Assembly: GCA_030562195.1 (NCBI GenBank)
Contig: JAUJPP010000003.1
Coordinates: 39,872,602-39,936,601 of the forward strand
Direction: 5' to 3'
DNA: 64,000 bases
Origin: Nipponacmea schrenckii
Lineage: Eukaryota > Mollusca > Gastropoda > Lottiidae
The notes under the pieces are model-generated. The model saw only the letters and a program-made list of their open reading frames with translations, did not search any database and was not told where the DNA came from. Position 1 is the stretch's first letter. The number at the start of each line of letters is the position of its first letter. Of this stretch, positions 37,660 to 50,900 are shown one piece after another. The position numbers were made by a program, and so were the translations under genes.

Positions 37660-40110
37660 TATAACTGAAAAAAAATATCTAGTGCACATAAATGATCAAA
37701 CCAAAGCCAACTTATACCGATCACCCCCTTTTCATAATTTTCCTTGATAAATTACAAAAAAACACCTCATAGAATCAGAATTTCCTAATCAAATGAATAA
37801 GTTAATTCTGAGGGAAAAAGTTAATTCAAAACTAACATCTTTTAATTTTTACAATCCAGCCTTAAAAAAACAAGCAGTAGAGCTTTTATTTTCATTTCCT
37901 TTGTAAACCATTAAAATAGTCACATTACTATTGTCACTATCTGATAATTGGTATAATTAAAACCTTTCAAAAACCACCATTCAACCATTACTTTTTAGTT
38001 ACCTAACAACAATTTAATTAAAACCTTTCAACCCACACTTCATATAACATGAATATGCATCACCAAAATACAAATAGTGCCAAGTTATTATAATTTGTTT
38101 GGTGAAGAATATATTATCCAGCCGTCAAACATGACGTCATTACTATATTGAAACAGACACCAAGCCAGCACTAATGTTGTTCATTGAGTGTTTAGTGAAA
38201 ATTACCCTCAAGCCATTGAAGTCAAAGTAATCTATTATGAAAAGTTTAAATAACTACATGTAACATGTAAAGATTAGATGTACTTGGAATATAATCTGAG
38301 ATCAAAAATATAAACAGAGATCAAGTAAGTTAAGGCATAAAATAACCTTTTTGAAAAACCATTGGCAACCAGAATATTGAAAAATTTCACCTGAGTACCA
38401 GACAGGAGTATCTAATAAATTACATTCATTAATAGTCATATATTAACTTAATTAGGTGTCTGGTGGATAGAGTTTAAAACTTTATCAAAACTTATCTACA
38501 TTCATCTAATCATTCATTGGAACTCTACCAATACAAGTATGATGAAATAGTTATTTGCGGGGTCCATTACGCTACAATCTATGTTGTTTTTAACATTTCA
38601 CACTGGCATTAAAACCAAAATAACATTTTACTCTGAAAAAACAAACTGAAATATTTCTTAAGCAGATGAAATAAATTTGGTTCTGTTGTAGTCCTATATG
38701 TATTAAGTAATTATAAAACTTAGTATCAATTAGGATACTTCGCATTGATCTTTACTTGGAAAATCAGTACCCATGTACACCTGGGTAGACAAAAATAATG
38801 ACTGATTCAACGTCATCAACTTTTAACATGCCGAAAAAATATAACAACCAATGACCATTTGTTCAAGCAATCAACCAATCAATGTCATTTTATGTTACAA
38901 CTGTCTGTAAGTTTCTAGAAAACACTTCATACTACAAGTAAGTGTAGTGAATAACCTTTTGTTCCATAGCCTAAGTCTAAAAGTCAATCTAACAGTTGGT
39001 TCGAACCTAGAAATTATTACTTTGTAGGTGGAGTTATGAATTCTGACATCAATTCCTATATTCTTTACTATAAACAACGCCCTGACTATTCCAGATATTC
39101 CAAATGGCAAAATAATCAAAAATAAATCAATAGTATTTTGTTGACCTTTAATTTGCCTATAAGATATATTGAAAGTCTGCCCAAAATCTCTTAAATTCAC
39201 AATTACCCACAAAGATCTTATTTCAAAGTCACCTTTCCATAAATAACATAAGAAACTACCACACAAATCCAAGAAACCCAACTTCAATCAGTGGATTTCA
39301 ACAAACATAATCAAACAGTTCAAGAATACATCAAGCTCTTTGTAACAGATAAACCAGTGACTCCTGGTTCCAATTAACCACTTTAGATCTATTGTGTACG
39401 TTCTGTATTGTTGACTAATTAAAAATACTTCTGACCCATAACAAAATCAAAAGAATTAAAAAATTTAACCTACAGCCTGAAGGTCTGCTGAAAGTGGACA
39501 TGAAAAGAATGAATAATGCAATAAAAGTTAATTGCCTAAAACATTTTCCATAAATTTGCTGAAAGTGGTTACATGGTAATTGAGAATGACTGTATGATAG
39601 GTCAAAAGATGTGATTATCATGGTTACATATCACAACAGAACCTTATCGCAGAAATGACAAGAGAAATCTTTTACACTAGAGAGAATACTATTAAACTAA
39701 ACAGCATTTTACCTGAAGATAATGAGAATGAAATCAGTGAAGAAATCATCACCTTTCAGTCTACTCAATATTACTCATTCTCTTAAATGTCAGCAAAATT
39801 TTAGAAAAATTAATGTAAAAAACAGTTAAATGAATAGCTTGTCAACGGTTATAATGTACATTTTGTTAAATGAAGATAAGAATATTATGAAGAAAATATG
39901 TTTTTACTGTATTTACATTAAATAATAGGCATTTAAATTATACATTGATACAAAACAAACTACTCCCAAAGAGTACTCAGTACAATCATAATCAACATAA
40001 GAAATGTAAATGTAATGTTTTTGCTGTCTTTGTCTGCACAGATACATGTTACTATGGAGATACAAGAGATTATGCCCTTTCTTTCCTGCAGACGGCAAAT
40101 TTTAAGCACA
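37660..40110. other. Gene-less DNA
   Basis: No supported gene. An open frame at 38895-39287 on the minus strand (about 130 codons, beginning with TTG, not ATG) is leucine- and isoleucine-rich and matches nothing I recognise. Confidence 0.4.
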
Positions 40111-40113
40111 ATG

Positions 40114-40865
40114 ACCATTATCGGGGGCGCAGATCGCCTTTTCAATGTGGGGGGACCAGTGGCGTACCCACGATTTACTCAAAAGGGGTCGGCATGAGAA
40201 CGTTTCAGTTGAGCTTTTGACACCGTATCTTAATAGCTCTCCAAAATATTATTGAAAGAAAAGCACCTCCTTGCATGTTATTGAATTTTCCTGTCATCAA
40301 ATATTACTGCCCAGAATAGAAGAATTGACAATATAAATTTCGTGCTCCTCGAGATCCGGTAATATAGGGTGCACACAATCTTATGTTTTCGCCCAATCGC
40401 CGCTTTTTTTTATCTTTTAAATATTTATTCAACATATAAAACACAATATTCGCCGCTAATTTCAAGACCCTTATGTTCCCCCTTCTGTCGACAGTAATTA
40501 TTTTTACGCCCGTGCAATTAAGTTCGCTTCTCTGCCCGTGTCCGATGTATTCTACAGGGTGGAGTAGGCCCGATAGGGCGCTGGGCGACCGATACCTTTC
40601 AAACTATCATTTCTGTGGGGGTCCGTCAATTTTACTGATCTCATGACGAAAATATATGACCGACTTCCTGACGACACAACGAGGCTTCTAAAGAAAACTA
40701 CCAAATTGTCCCCTCGTCGTCGAAGGCGCAAAATTTTTGAACTTTAAACAACTTTGAACTCCTTGAATGCCAAATTGTGACTATTTTACGCCTACAAAAG
40801 ACACCCTACTCAAACCATTTGTGGGGGGGACACATGATATCATGATCTGCGCCCCTGACCATTAT
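40114..40865. mobile_element. hAT-type non-autonomous element, 736 bp, 8-bp TSD
   Basis: The element spans 40122-40857. The right terminus read inward is CAGGGGCGCAGATC and the left is CGGGGGCGCAGATC, 14-bp TIRs differing at one base. ACCATTAT occurs directly on both sides (40114-40121 and 40858-40865). TIRs of CAGGGGCG type with an 8-bp duplication are characteristic of hAT elements. The interior is GC-richer than its surroundings and has no transposase. Confidence 0.85.
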
Positions 40866-40869
40866 AATA

Positions 40870-43790
40870 CTGCAAGCTAACCCTTCTTGTTATTCCTGTC
40901 ACTAATGTCTAATTACCTCCCTTGACAATATGTTTTGTAATGTTGCCAATTAAATCAAAATTAATGAATATCTGATTGCTTCCTAAAAGATTACATGGAG
41001 GATTCATTACACAAACATGATCATACATCTATACATTTTTGGAAAATCGGTTGAAAACTACAGGAGCTTTCATATTTTGAATCAATGAGATCACAGGGGT
41101 AAATACAAAAGGAGCTCAAACATCTACTTGATCGGATGTGAACAGACAGTCCAAGTGACATGTGTGTTGACAAAATGTTAGCGATAAGATAAGTACAAAA
41201 ATGGATGTACAACAATGATGTTATTGAAGTAGAAACCATTGATTATATTTTCAAAGGGGAATGACAAAGACAAAAACACAAACATGTACATGTATTTCTA
41301 AAATACCAATCACAGGTTACATAATCATAAACTTGGCAAAGTTGCCAGTACTACACTGATTTCAGAGAAGAGATTGGAGACCAAATTGAGAAATCAGAAC
41401 AAACAAATCATCTTGTGACATGTACCGGTATTGAAGTTTTGTTTTCCGCTCTCTATAACATCATAGATAAATAAAGATAGACAATGCCACAATGAAACGC
41501 CTGATGTCAGCAAACTTGAGAGCTATGGCAACAATCTACATCCTAGTAATAGATTGCGCAATATATAGGCTTTGTTTTGTTTTTAGCTTTAAAGTCGGCT
41601 ATTTCACATGTTGCAAAAAAAAATCAAAATCATCAGGCTTGAATTAACAAACCTTTTTTTTTTCATTCAAACAATTTTAAACATTCCTCAAGAGTGAAAG
41701 GTAATAATAACTAAAAAACATCAAAATAAGAAAATGGTAAATAATGTGAAAAAATACTACCTGACTAAGATAATATTCCTGATAATCTGTAGGAAACCAC
41801 CTAGTACTATAGAGTACTAACAGACAATAGTATTATATAAGGCTATTCCACCATCTGGTAAATACCATTAGTGAAACAGGTTTATGTATCGATTGACTAA
41901 CTATTGATGATCAAACACATTATTGAATTGGACAAGCTGAGAGACATGTCTCTTGTCTTGATTAAAATGGAGAACTACAAGACATACATCATGTAGAAGT
42001 CATACTTGTAAGTTACAAGTTGTAACCATTTTCAGCTTTAACTGTAGTAAAATCAGAGAAAACATCAAATCGGGTTTGTACATTATACTAATTAGGCTCA
42101 TGACAATAGTGATTGAATTTACATATTACTATAGCCTCTTATACAACAGACTGAAATTAAGCATTTAGTGCTAGTGTAAGGTCCAGATTAGGCCATGATA
42201 AATGTGCTCACATTCGTTATGAAAAAGATTATACTTAGGACAAAGTTCAAACAACATGTTGTCAAGTGGTCTCTGTGATTGTTAATGTCCAGATGTTTCA
42301 AAATAGCTACCAGTACTAATTTATATCATTGACAATGACTGTTCCAAAAACTAGATAAACCAGCCTCATCTGTAACAGTAAATAGGGTTGAATAATGTAG
42401 AAAATTTATATCAAAAAGAAGCTCTTCACATTATGAAGCCATTATAATCAAAAGTGTAAAACCTCTGTTTGACCATGCTATCTTAGGCATGGACCAATAT
42501 TGACAGTAAGCAATCAAGATAGCTTAGGACCGAGCTAGAAAGTAGATAACTTCAGAATGCCACACAGTTTCATTCATAATTCTTATTTCAAAGAAAGTTA
42601 TTATTTATACCTCCTACTCTGTTCAAGAAGAAGACTACAGGTAGAATTAAAAAAATTAATTAATCCATTGTTCTCTGTCAATAGAATTTCTTATGTTATA
42701 GCTTGAAGGGAAAATAATCATAACATCATTCAATACCTTATAATAATATTGTATGTTAGCAAGTACGTAGTTTATAAAGAACAAGTAGAGATAACATTTG
42801 AAAATCTATATTTCCAATCACTTCACCTTTCTACACTACACTACTATTGATTCATTGACAATTAGACAAATATTAAAAACTATTCTCCTTTAGTTCTAAT
42901 ATTCAATAATCTGTTTGCTACACAATCTTAGACAAGTCAATTACAGCTTCACAGGGGGTTTCATTCACAATAAGAATAAAAACACTCCTATAAAATTATC
43001 AGTATCTAACAGAACCAACCATAATATATCAATACAACTTCACCAACACACAAGGCATTTTTAACAAACAAATGGAATCAGGAGCTGACTGAAAAGGTCT
43101 ACTGTCGTGTACAATCCTAACATGATATAGAAAATCAGCAAAAGTGATTTTACAAAACAACACTTTACCCACAGACTCCAATGCAAGAATGTGAACATTT
43201 TAAAGCATCAGATTGAAATGTACCTCAGAATTTAGTTTCTTTACAATATGAATAATGTCCCACCTTAGGGTACCGGTAGCTATTATATTATTGGCAATAA
43301 GATATCAAAGCTAATGTCTGTAGAAACCAGATAAGATTGGTTCCATTGATCAATTCCACTAACACTAACTAAACAAACCTCTTAGCTGTGATTGAGTGAA
43401 GAGTATTACGAAACTCATAAACTTCCATTAGATTTCATTAAGCTAAGTTCGTTAGGTATTTATAATACTATTTGTAAATTAATGTTACATCAATTTGGTT
43501 GACAAGAAGTGTGAAGAGTAGAAGACGCAGGACCATTGATTGGCTATTTGTACTTGAAGTATGTAGTTTAATTAACTGATATGTTGATGACAGGTCTCTC
43601 ATTTAATGGACAAAAATCAATAGAACTTCCCAGAACTAACAACAAACTACCTTAAAATATTGCCACATATAGTAACTGATTGACAAGACATGCCATCATG
43701 CAAAAACAAAACACCTCAAGGATGGAAGAAGACTCAAAATAGTACTTTATTCTGATAATGTATTGGCCATAATAACAAAATGGTTGTCTA
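40870..43790. other. Gene-less DNA
   Basis: I see no supported gene, RNA gene or element. Confidence 0.45.
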
Positions 43791-43795
43791 GCATG

Positions 43796-44416
43796 ATACG
43801 CCCACTTCCCTCATAAACTTCAGTATATCAAGGGCAGTTGTGTTAAATTGTACCAAAATCCTAAATTTGTCCAAGATATTTTTTATAATTTAAGTTTATC
43901 ATTTAAATCTGAGGAAAATTGTAGCCTCTTTTTTCCTGTATTCAAGACAAATAAATCAAAAACTCTGAATAAACAATCAGTAAATGAAGGATTTTCTCAT
44001 TTTTAATACGGTCCATCTATGGGTAATTACAAATACTCACACCAAATTTCTTCAAAATCCATCAAAAAACCAGCTCTCTATGGTACCACAATAAGGCAAA
44101 TTTGTTTTCAGAAGAAAGGCAATAACTCAAATTAAATATTTTTCAATTAGTCTGATTTTCAATAGGGTTCACCCTTGGGTGATCACAAACACCAAGTTTC
44201 ATCAAAAGCTAGCAAGAAATCAGCTCTCTATCATGTCTACAAAGAATACAAGATCAATAGCAATAATAAATAGTCTACATTTTTCAATTGGTCTAATTTT
44301 CAATTACAAGGATGCACTCAAATTTTTATCAAGAAACTGGCTCACCATTGTGTCCACAATAGTTGTAGATGGAACCCAAATATCTGTTTATGTCCACATT
44401 ATTGTGTGGGCGTTTT
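43796..44416 (+). repeat. Diverged copy of the ACGCCCAC/GTGGGCGT interspersed family
   Basis: The ends are ATACGCCCACTTCCC and, at the right, ATTATTGTGTGGGCGTTTT, which are inverted with respect to each other. The interior has TTGTCCAAGATATTTTTTAT, AGGCAATAACTCAAAT and two to three degraded internal units (CACCAAATTTCTTCAAAATC, CACCAAGTTTCATCAAAAGC). Open frames across it are not genes. Confidence 0.6.
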
Positions 44417-44419
44417 AAA

Positions 44420-45340
44420 AGTACATTTTTTATCAACACAAAAACAACACTTTTTATTTTTTTTTTCCAATTCTCTAAAATATAGAAAAAATTCAACATT
44501 TTTTGTACTTTGCTCACACAAAGTCTGATTGATTCTACATGCATACATTTTTAAATACATTAGTCAAATTAAGTATACTCTTTAGTATTTTTCATAATTA
44601 ATTCATCTACTACTGAATATAATAACCATACATGTACCGGTATGTCTAATGTAACCAAAAACTTGATTCCATGTATAGAATTTAAAATTATCATTTTTAT
44701 CAAATTGGTATCAATTGACACTTACTTTCATAACTTAATTAATATTCAATGACCCAAAATTATAGCAAGAAATATCATTACAAAATAATTAACAATGGTA
44801 ATCATAATAAGTTTTAATTACTGGCATCACACTTGACATTCCAAATATACAATAAAAACGCTGTCAGTTTTTATACTGAAGAGAGTTGAATTATGATAAA
44901 GAATATTGAATAATAATCATAATGATAAAAAAATCTATGTAGTGACTACTTGAATCAATCAAAAATGATAAGACAAGAATGATAAGACACATACAATATC
45001 AATATCGGAACTAACCTCATTTAATTATCAACACAAAATATATTTCATAATATAGATCAAATCAATATTAAACCAGCCAACCTAGATAGCTGCTTTATGT
45101 AACATTTTTCTATTGACTAGTTTACTTATTCTATATAACCAACTTTCACAACATTCAATAAGAGCATCCTAGCATAGACAAGGAGTTAGAGTAAGGGCCA
45201 ACATATACATGGCTCAAACTTATAAGGAATCAACTGGTATGTTTTGCACTCTGATTGCAAGTTCTGTTTTAAAGCAAAGTCTTTCCTATATTAATTTGCT
45301 AACCAATCAACTTTATATGATTGTATTGATTTATCAGTTA
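44420..45340. other. Gene-less AT-rich DNA
   Basis: No supported feature is visible. Confidence 0.45.
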
Positions 45341-45344
45341 AAGG

Positions 45345-45540
45345 TAGGGTTACCAGATATGTGTCGAGGCAAACCCAGACATTGAGCACCAGAGGTGCGA
45401 AGGCGAAGTGCCGCAGAGCAGCACTAGTATGTAACAGCTGGAGGCGCCATAAGCTTGGAGGGCGTGGGTTTGGGGCCCGCGTAAAGACCCAAGAAATTTT
45501 TTCAAAATCGGTGATAAAAGCAAGCGTGTCAAAGTGAGAT
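45345..45540. repeat. GC-rich island, probable interspersed repeat
   Basis: An abrupt GC-rich patch (GGTTACCAGATATGTGTCGA, GAAGGCGAAGTGCCGCAGAG, GGGTTTGGGGCCCGCGTAAA) sits in AT-rich DNA immediately before a LINE fragment. It may be a SINE or another repeat. No reading frame is recognisable. Confidence 0.4.
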
Positions 45541-45584
45541 TTGCCTTATTTTATACTAATATAAATGGTGTTCTCAAGGTTTGA

Positions 45585-45803
45585 TTGAGGCATAAGATGC
45601 AGGCAACAATAAAAAATTTGAAAAAACCACAAGTCAGATTAGATGTCAGAAAAAACTCTTTCAGCCAGAGAACAATAAATACATGGAATTCCCTACCAAA
45701 TTCAGTAGTAGATTCAACAACGTTAAACAAGTTCAAATCCAACTTAAACACCAAATGGAAATATGACAACTTAAAATTCTGTCCAAGCTCTATGCTAGAA
45801 TAA
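45585..45803 (+). pseudogene. C-terminal tail of a LINE ORF2 (reverse transcriptase)
   Basis: The frame contains VRLDVRKNSFSQRTINTWNS then LPNSVVDSTTLNKFKSNL, the conserved tail that follows the reverse transcriptase domain in many jockey/CR1-type LINE proteins (consensus RLDVRK..F.QR..N.WNSLP..V..A..L..FK..L). An in-frame stop lies just upstream, so only the 3' end remains, as expected for a 5'-truncated retrotransposon copy. The natural stop follows ...SSMLE. Confidence 0.8.
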
Positions 45804-45819
45804 AGAAGCTAACCTTTCA

Positions 45820-47510
45820 AGAATAAACTTAAATCAAGGGAAATGATCATTTTGTGATTGTCAGATTTACACCTAACAATCACTGTGTCAAAAAACATTT
45901 ACTTACAACCAGGCATTTTAGTATTCCGATTTTATTTAATTGCGCACCCCAAACAGTCAACTTTTTAGGCGGTCCAGAAGCCGTTTACGCTCACCATAGA
46001 CAGCACACAGTATGTAAACAGTATGAAGGGAAAAAAATGTTTTTTTACCTTAAAGATACATGTACATTTTTAAGTTAACTGAACTAATGACCGATATCAT
46101 AAGACAAGGAATGTGTGAAATGAAAGCTTATAACATGAATTTGAATCTCTGAGATTTTATTGTTTCATTTTATTTTAAGTAAGATCATTATTCGTGTGAG
46201 CTGTTAATTTTACTATAGTATTTCCTGATTATCATGCCACCAAATGTCCCACGAAAAAAACAGAAGCACAGACATCTGTCAGATTATGTATGATTTGTTA
46301 CTTGTGTGAAATGTGGATTACAATAGATAAATTCTTTAAATTCATCTTACTTTTAAAACTTTTTAAAAGATTCAAATATGTGGTGGCAACGAGTGGAAAA
46401 TAATGACTAAAAGTAACATCCAATCATATGTTATTTACGATTCCAGTAGTTAACTAGCTTGTCTCTCATATACATACAACCTAGTATATAATACCTTTAA
46501 ATACCAACATTCATAAAATTTAGTGTTTATGAGATAGCAATATATGTAGGCCTATATTACAGGGCACATATCTGAAAGCACCACATTCTTTTTGACAATT
46601 TCCTATCTACCTGGTGACTTATTCAGAGGCTTGAATATGGACCTGTGGAACACAACATTAGAATTCTAATTTTTGTCAAGGAAAAGCAAAGCATATAATA
46701 TATGTAGTCTGATTTCATGAAAAACGTTATTACTTCCCTTTAGTAACAAAAAAAAAATGCAAATCTCAAACCTTATCTATCAACCTACGTTTATTCAACA
46801 AGAAATAATAAGCCACTAGATACCTTATTATGACAGAGCACATCTAGATGTCAATACCTCGGATGTTGTCAGTTAAGGGAAACAATGGGACTTGTCTCTC
46901 CATGCCTCTTTTCTTTGTACCAATTATGTTCGTAATGCCCTCTCAACCGGGAATTATCTCTTTGCACATGCGCACAGAGCGGTTTCTTTAGTACCATAAA
47001 ATCGAAGGACATGGATGGACTATGACGAAAGTAGTGGCTCATCTAGATTTGTGGTTACCCGCAGAAAGTGTTTTAGGGGCCTTTCTTTTGGGATTTTTTT
47101 TAACATTAGGCCTAATATCTCCTGCATTCTCCCCTTTTTTTTTAACTTAGTGCCTGTTAAGGAAGGCATCGATATTCTTTAGCACTACAATCTGCAGAAC
47201 AGTTGGGCCATAGACATCCTATATATTTATAGGATATCTATGAGTTGGGTGGATATTCTCTAAAGTGTATTTAGACCATCACTTGGAGGGTAGTTGTCTA
47301 CTTTCCTTGGAACCCCTCTAACTTTTCTTCCGAAAAATTTATCTTCGTTGGTAACTTGCATCCTTCGTCATTTAAAGAGTCAGTAATAATTGTACATTTT
47401 TTTCTCAAGAATTGTTAATTTTGATGGACTCGATCTTCTTGTGCCACACCTTTAAGGGAATGGTTTTGGATCATCTTGTTTGGTATACTATATATTATAA
47501 AATATGTTTC
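45820..47510. other. DNA between the LINE tail and the DUOXA 3' end
   Basis: No gene is supported. Near 46.97 kb the run GCACATGCGCACAGAGCGG is reminiscent of NRF-1-type promoter motifs but is isolated. A small palindrome (CATCCTATATATTTATAGGA) lies near 47.21 kb. Part of this stretch may belong to the DUOXA 3' UTR. Confidence 0.35.
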
Positions 47511-47516
47511 TTATAC

Positions 47517-47527
47517 TTTATTTTATT
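47517..47527 (-). terminator. Candidate DUOXA polyadenylation signal
   Basis: Two overlapping AATAAA words (AATAAAATAAA) occur on the minus strand about 430 bp after the DUOXA stop codon. Use is inferred from position only. Confidence 0.3.
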
Positions 47528-47956
47528 ACTAATGTAAATTACAAAATGTAACATAAATCTACAATATCAAAAGATGGGATACGAAATTATATGAAGGTTT
47601 TATGATGTTTGAGTTATCTGAATAAACTAAAATAAGTATGCTGATGATGGTTAAGTTTATCTCTATATATGAAGGTATATACAACAATACACAGTGAGGA
47701 GAAATTTGGGATTTTTTTTTACATTGGACTCATCTGTATATCACGTAGATTTCTGAAAAGATATATAAATACTTATCAATTAAAATGTAGGCCTACAGTA
47801 TAGGAGAATGTATTATACAGCGATACTGCATGCACTGATATACATTATGCTGAATTTCAGCAATGGTAGTTCTACTATGGGTCACTTCGGGTGTTAATTG
47901 CTTAAATAAGCATTGCAGGATTGGAAAAGATAACTATAAGGATGTCCATGAATACC

Positions 47957-50900
47957 TTACCTAATTTCAGCAGCATTTTCATAATCTTCTCCATCGTCTT
48001 CCACTGGCGTTGGCGGTGGAGGTGGACGATTTCCATGACGACGTTTTTTCTGGAATTTCTGAGTGAATCTTCTTTCACTTCTCTTGGTTTGTTTCGGCAT
48101 CTGTTATTATCAAATAAACAAACCTCTTTAGGTTATGGGACTTTTTAACAGAATCTGACATTTCAAGCTACCCAAAGCTTTATTGCAAGAGTACCCTAAT
48201 GTCTAGTCACCGACACGTTATGTATCGTTAAAATATTACATCAGAGGAAGTTTTATTTTTGTGTAGTGGGTAAACCTAAATACATAAAAAAAGAATTAAC
48301 AAACATAACACTTACTTGGATTTCGTAAATTTCTTCATCAGCAGCTGATTCAGGCCGTGGTTCAGCAGTTGCACCATTGTTCCGTTTTTCAGTTGAAGGT
48401 CCTGCTTCGTTTTCATCATCGCTATCGGCTTTTTTATCGTCAATTACTTGGTCGTCATCTTAAATATAATAAACATTCATATTTTTGACATAAACATGAT
48501 GTTCTTTTACAACTTTTATGATTTCTGTACCTCGAAATCCAGAGTTACCTACAATTTGATGGAAAATACAACACACAAAATATGTGCATATTAGAATATA
48601 TAATAAATTGAATCTAACCTTCAACCTGAATGTCTTCTGAATCTTGAAGAACATCAACATTGAAGAATGTAGCAATAGTTGCAGGAAATCTTAAGTCCAG
48701 TAAAAATATTACAATAGCCAAAAGAACACATATTATACCTAGAAAAAAGAAATTTATAGGTAAGACAACTTTCGTTTAATAGGATAATTCTAGCTGAAAC
48801 TGCGGCATGAGTACATCCCGCATTCATGGGACCTATACAAATTATGTTGTATCATAGGTCCATACACTTGCGGATCCGTTTTAAATTTGTAGAGTTTTAA
48901 TTCTTATCATGCACACGTTTACAATTTATGTTACAAATCCTTACCCGTGATTAAGCAAACCCAATACGAAGGGCCAAATTTAAAAACTAATTGGTTTTCG
49001 TCTGTGAAGGGTATTATCAACGGATCATTGAAGTTTCTAATAGAAGCCCAAATGATATTCGATCCTATCATACACACGCCGGTCATCCCAAGGAAATATG
49101 CACCATATCGTAATAATACAAAGAACAAAACATTAGCCAATATCCACATGGGGAAAGCCAACCTGAAATATATACAATATTTATCATTACTCATAATAAT
49201 AATACTTATAAGCTAAAGGATTTTTTCATTATAAAGTTAATAAGATAAGCCTAATAGCAAAATGATCCACTGTAAAGTTCAACTGGCGATCTGAAAACAT
49301 CATTACGGTGATCGCAAAATGGACGAATAGGTAAAGAATTACAATATAATGATTTAAATATTTGTTACCACTTACCATAAGGCTATATGACTGTACCACC
49401 CTGCTTGCCTGTAATGTCTTCCCCAACGAATACCTTCACCATCAAACGTAAAATATTCAGCAATCCATAGAATTGGTAGTGGTAATCCACGAAACTGAGC
49501 CGCTCTATACTCCTGACTGAATCGACCAGCTAAAATACAGTCGAATGGATAACAAAACAAGAAACAGGGCGAATAAATACAACATCGGAATTTAAAAAAA
49601 CTAACACTGAAAATTCTTATCAAAAAAGAACTAGAAGCAAAATATATACTTACCGAATGGACCAAATCCCAAACGGCCCTGCCTCCATCTCCAACTAAAA
49701 TGTTCGTTGTAATTTATGGTTTCATTTAGTTGCTCTTCTGGTACACCTGTCAGGAAAAACAAGTGTTAGCACAGCTATAAATACATTGTATGTTTCGATG
49801 TGTACGTTTTCTGTTCTTAAACTAAAAGGAATTTGTCATGACTTATTGTTACCAATAAAAAATGTTTGTGTTCCGAAACATATTTATCTGAATCCCATAC
49901 TGGAAATAGTGGAAGAGACCTGTCTATGTGTCCTCATTGGAATCTGCGCCAAGTACTCGGTTGTTAAAACGTTTGTGCAGTAAATAGCTACATGTTTTAT
50001 AATTGCTGAAGTGAGGCCAATACAGTATTACACCAATGTATTTATCTAAAAACTTTTCAAAAAAGGTTTTAATGTGATAATAATACAAACCTTTTAATGT
50101 AATGTTGATTCCTCTTAGTCCTATATCCACCGTTATATCAGCAGTAATTTCTTTCCCTGTTCCAGCTTTATATTTTGTTTCTGTGTGTACACTAGCCACT
50201 TCCCATGTTTGAGAAAAATTGGTTACTGAAACAGAATTACAACTTATCAAAAAATGTCAGAAAAATATAAAATTGTGATTGTTATAATACGTAATATATG
50301 ACATTGTATATATAGAGGTTATCCTATGACTACGAGTGGATATGGTTTTTATGCCATGAGTGCTTGTGATATTTTCAGCATAAAAACCATATCCACGAGT
50401 TAGCCATTGGATAACCTATTTATCCTATACCTAATATGAAAAATATCGTTGCTGATGAATAAAGCGCATGCATTGAACGATGACAGCCTTTGGCTCTGCC
50501 CATCGAATACCAAAATAGTTATTCAATGGCCTGTTTTCATCGGGAAACAAGAATATAATTTTTATCCAACTGAAAAATTTTGATTTGTTTATCTCTTATG
50601 CATCACAGACATAGTACATAAGAATAAACCCATCTAAAACAAATGGTTCTAATGAAAATAAGCAAATGCCTTTGGCACCGCCCATCGAATATCAATATAT
50701 TTATTCAATGGGCTGTATTCAATCGTCTACAAGAATATCACTTTTATCCAACTAAAAGTTCGAAATTTTTTTTTATATCTAGAATGCATCTTAGACATAG
50801 TATATGAGAAAAAAACTCATCTAAAACAAACTTGAAATTTTTATTTTTCATGTCAATTAGTATGGGATAAAATGACGTATTCAATTATTTTAACTTTAAA

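Noticed and set aside
38985..39015. GGTTCGAACC resembling a tRNA T-loop
   Set aside because: The flanking bases do not form a five-pair T stem on either strand, and no anticodon arm or acceptor stem is found.
38895..39287. 130-codon open frame on the minus strand
   Set aside because: It begins with TTG rather than ATG, is rich in leucine, isoleucine and phenylalanine as expected of AT-rich DNA, has no recognisable motif, and no splice-linked neighbour was seen.
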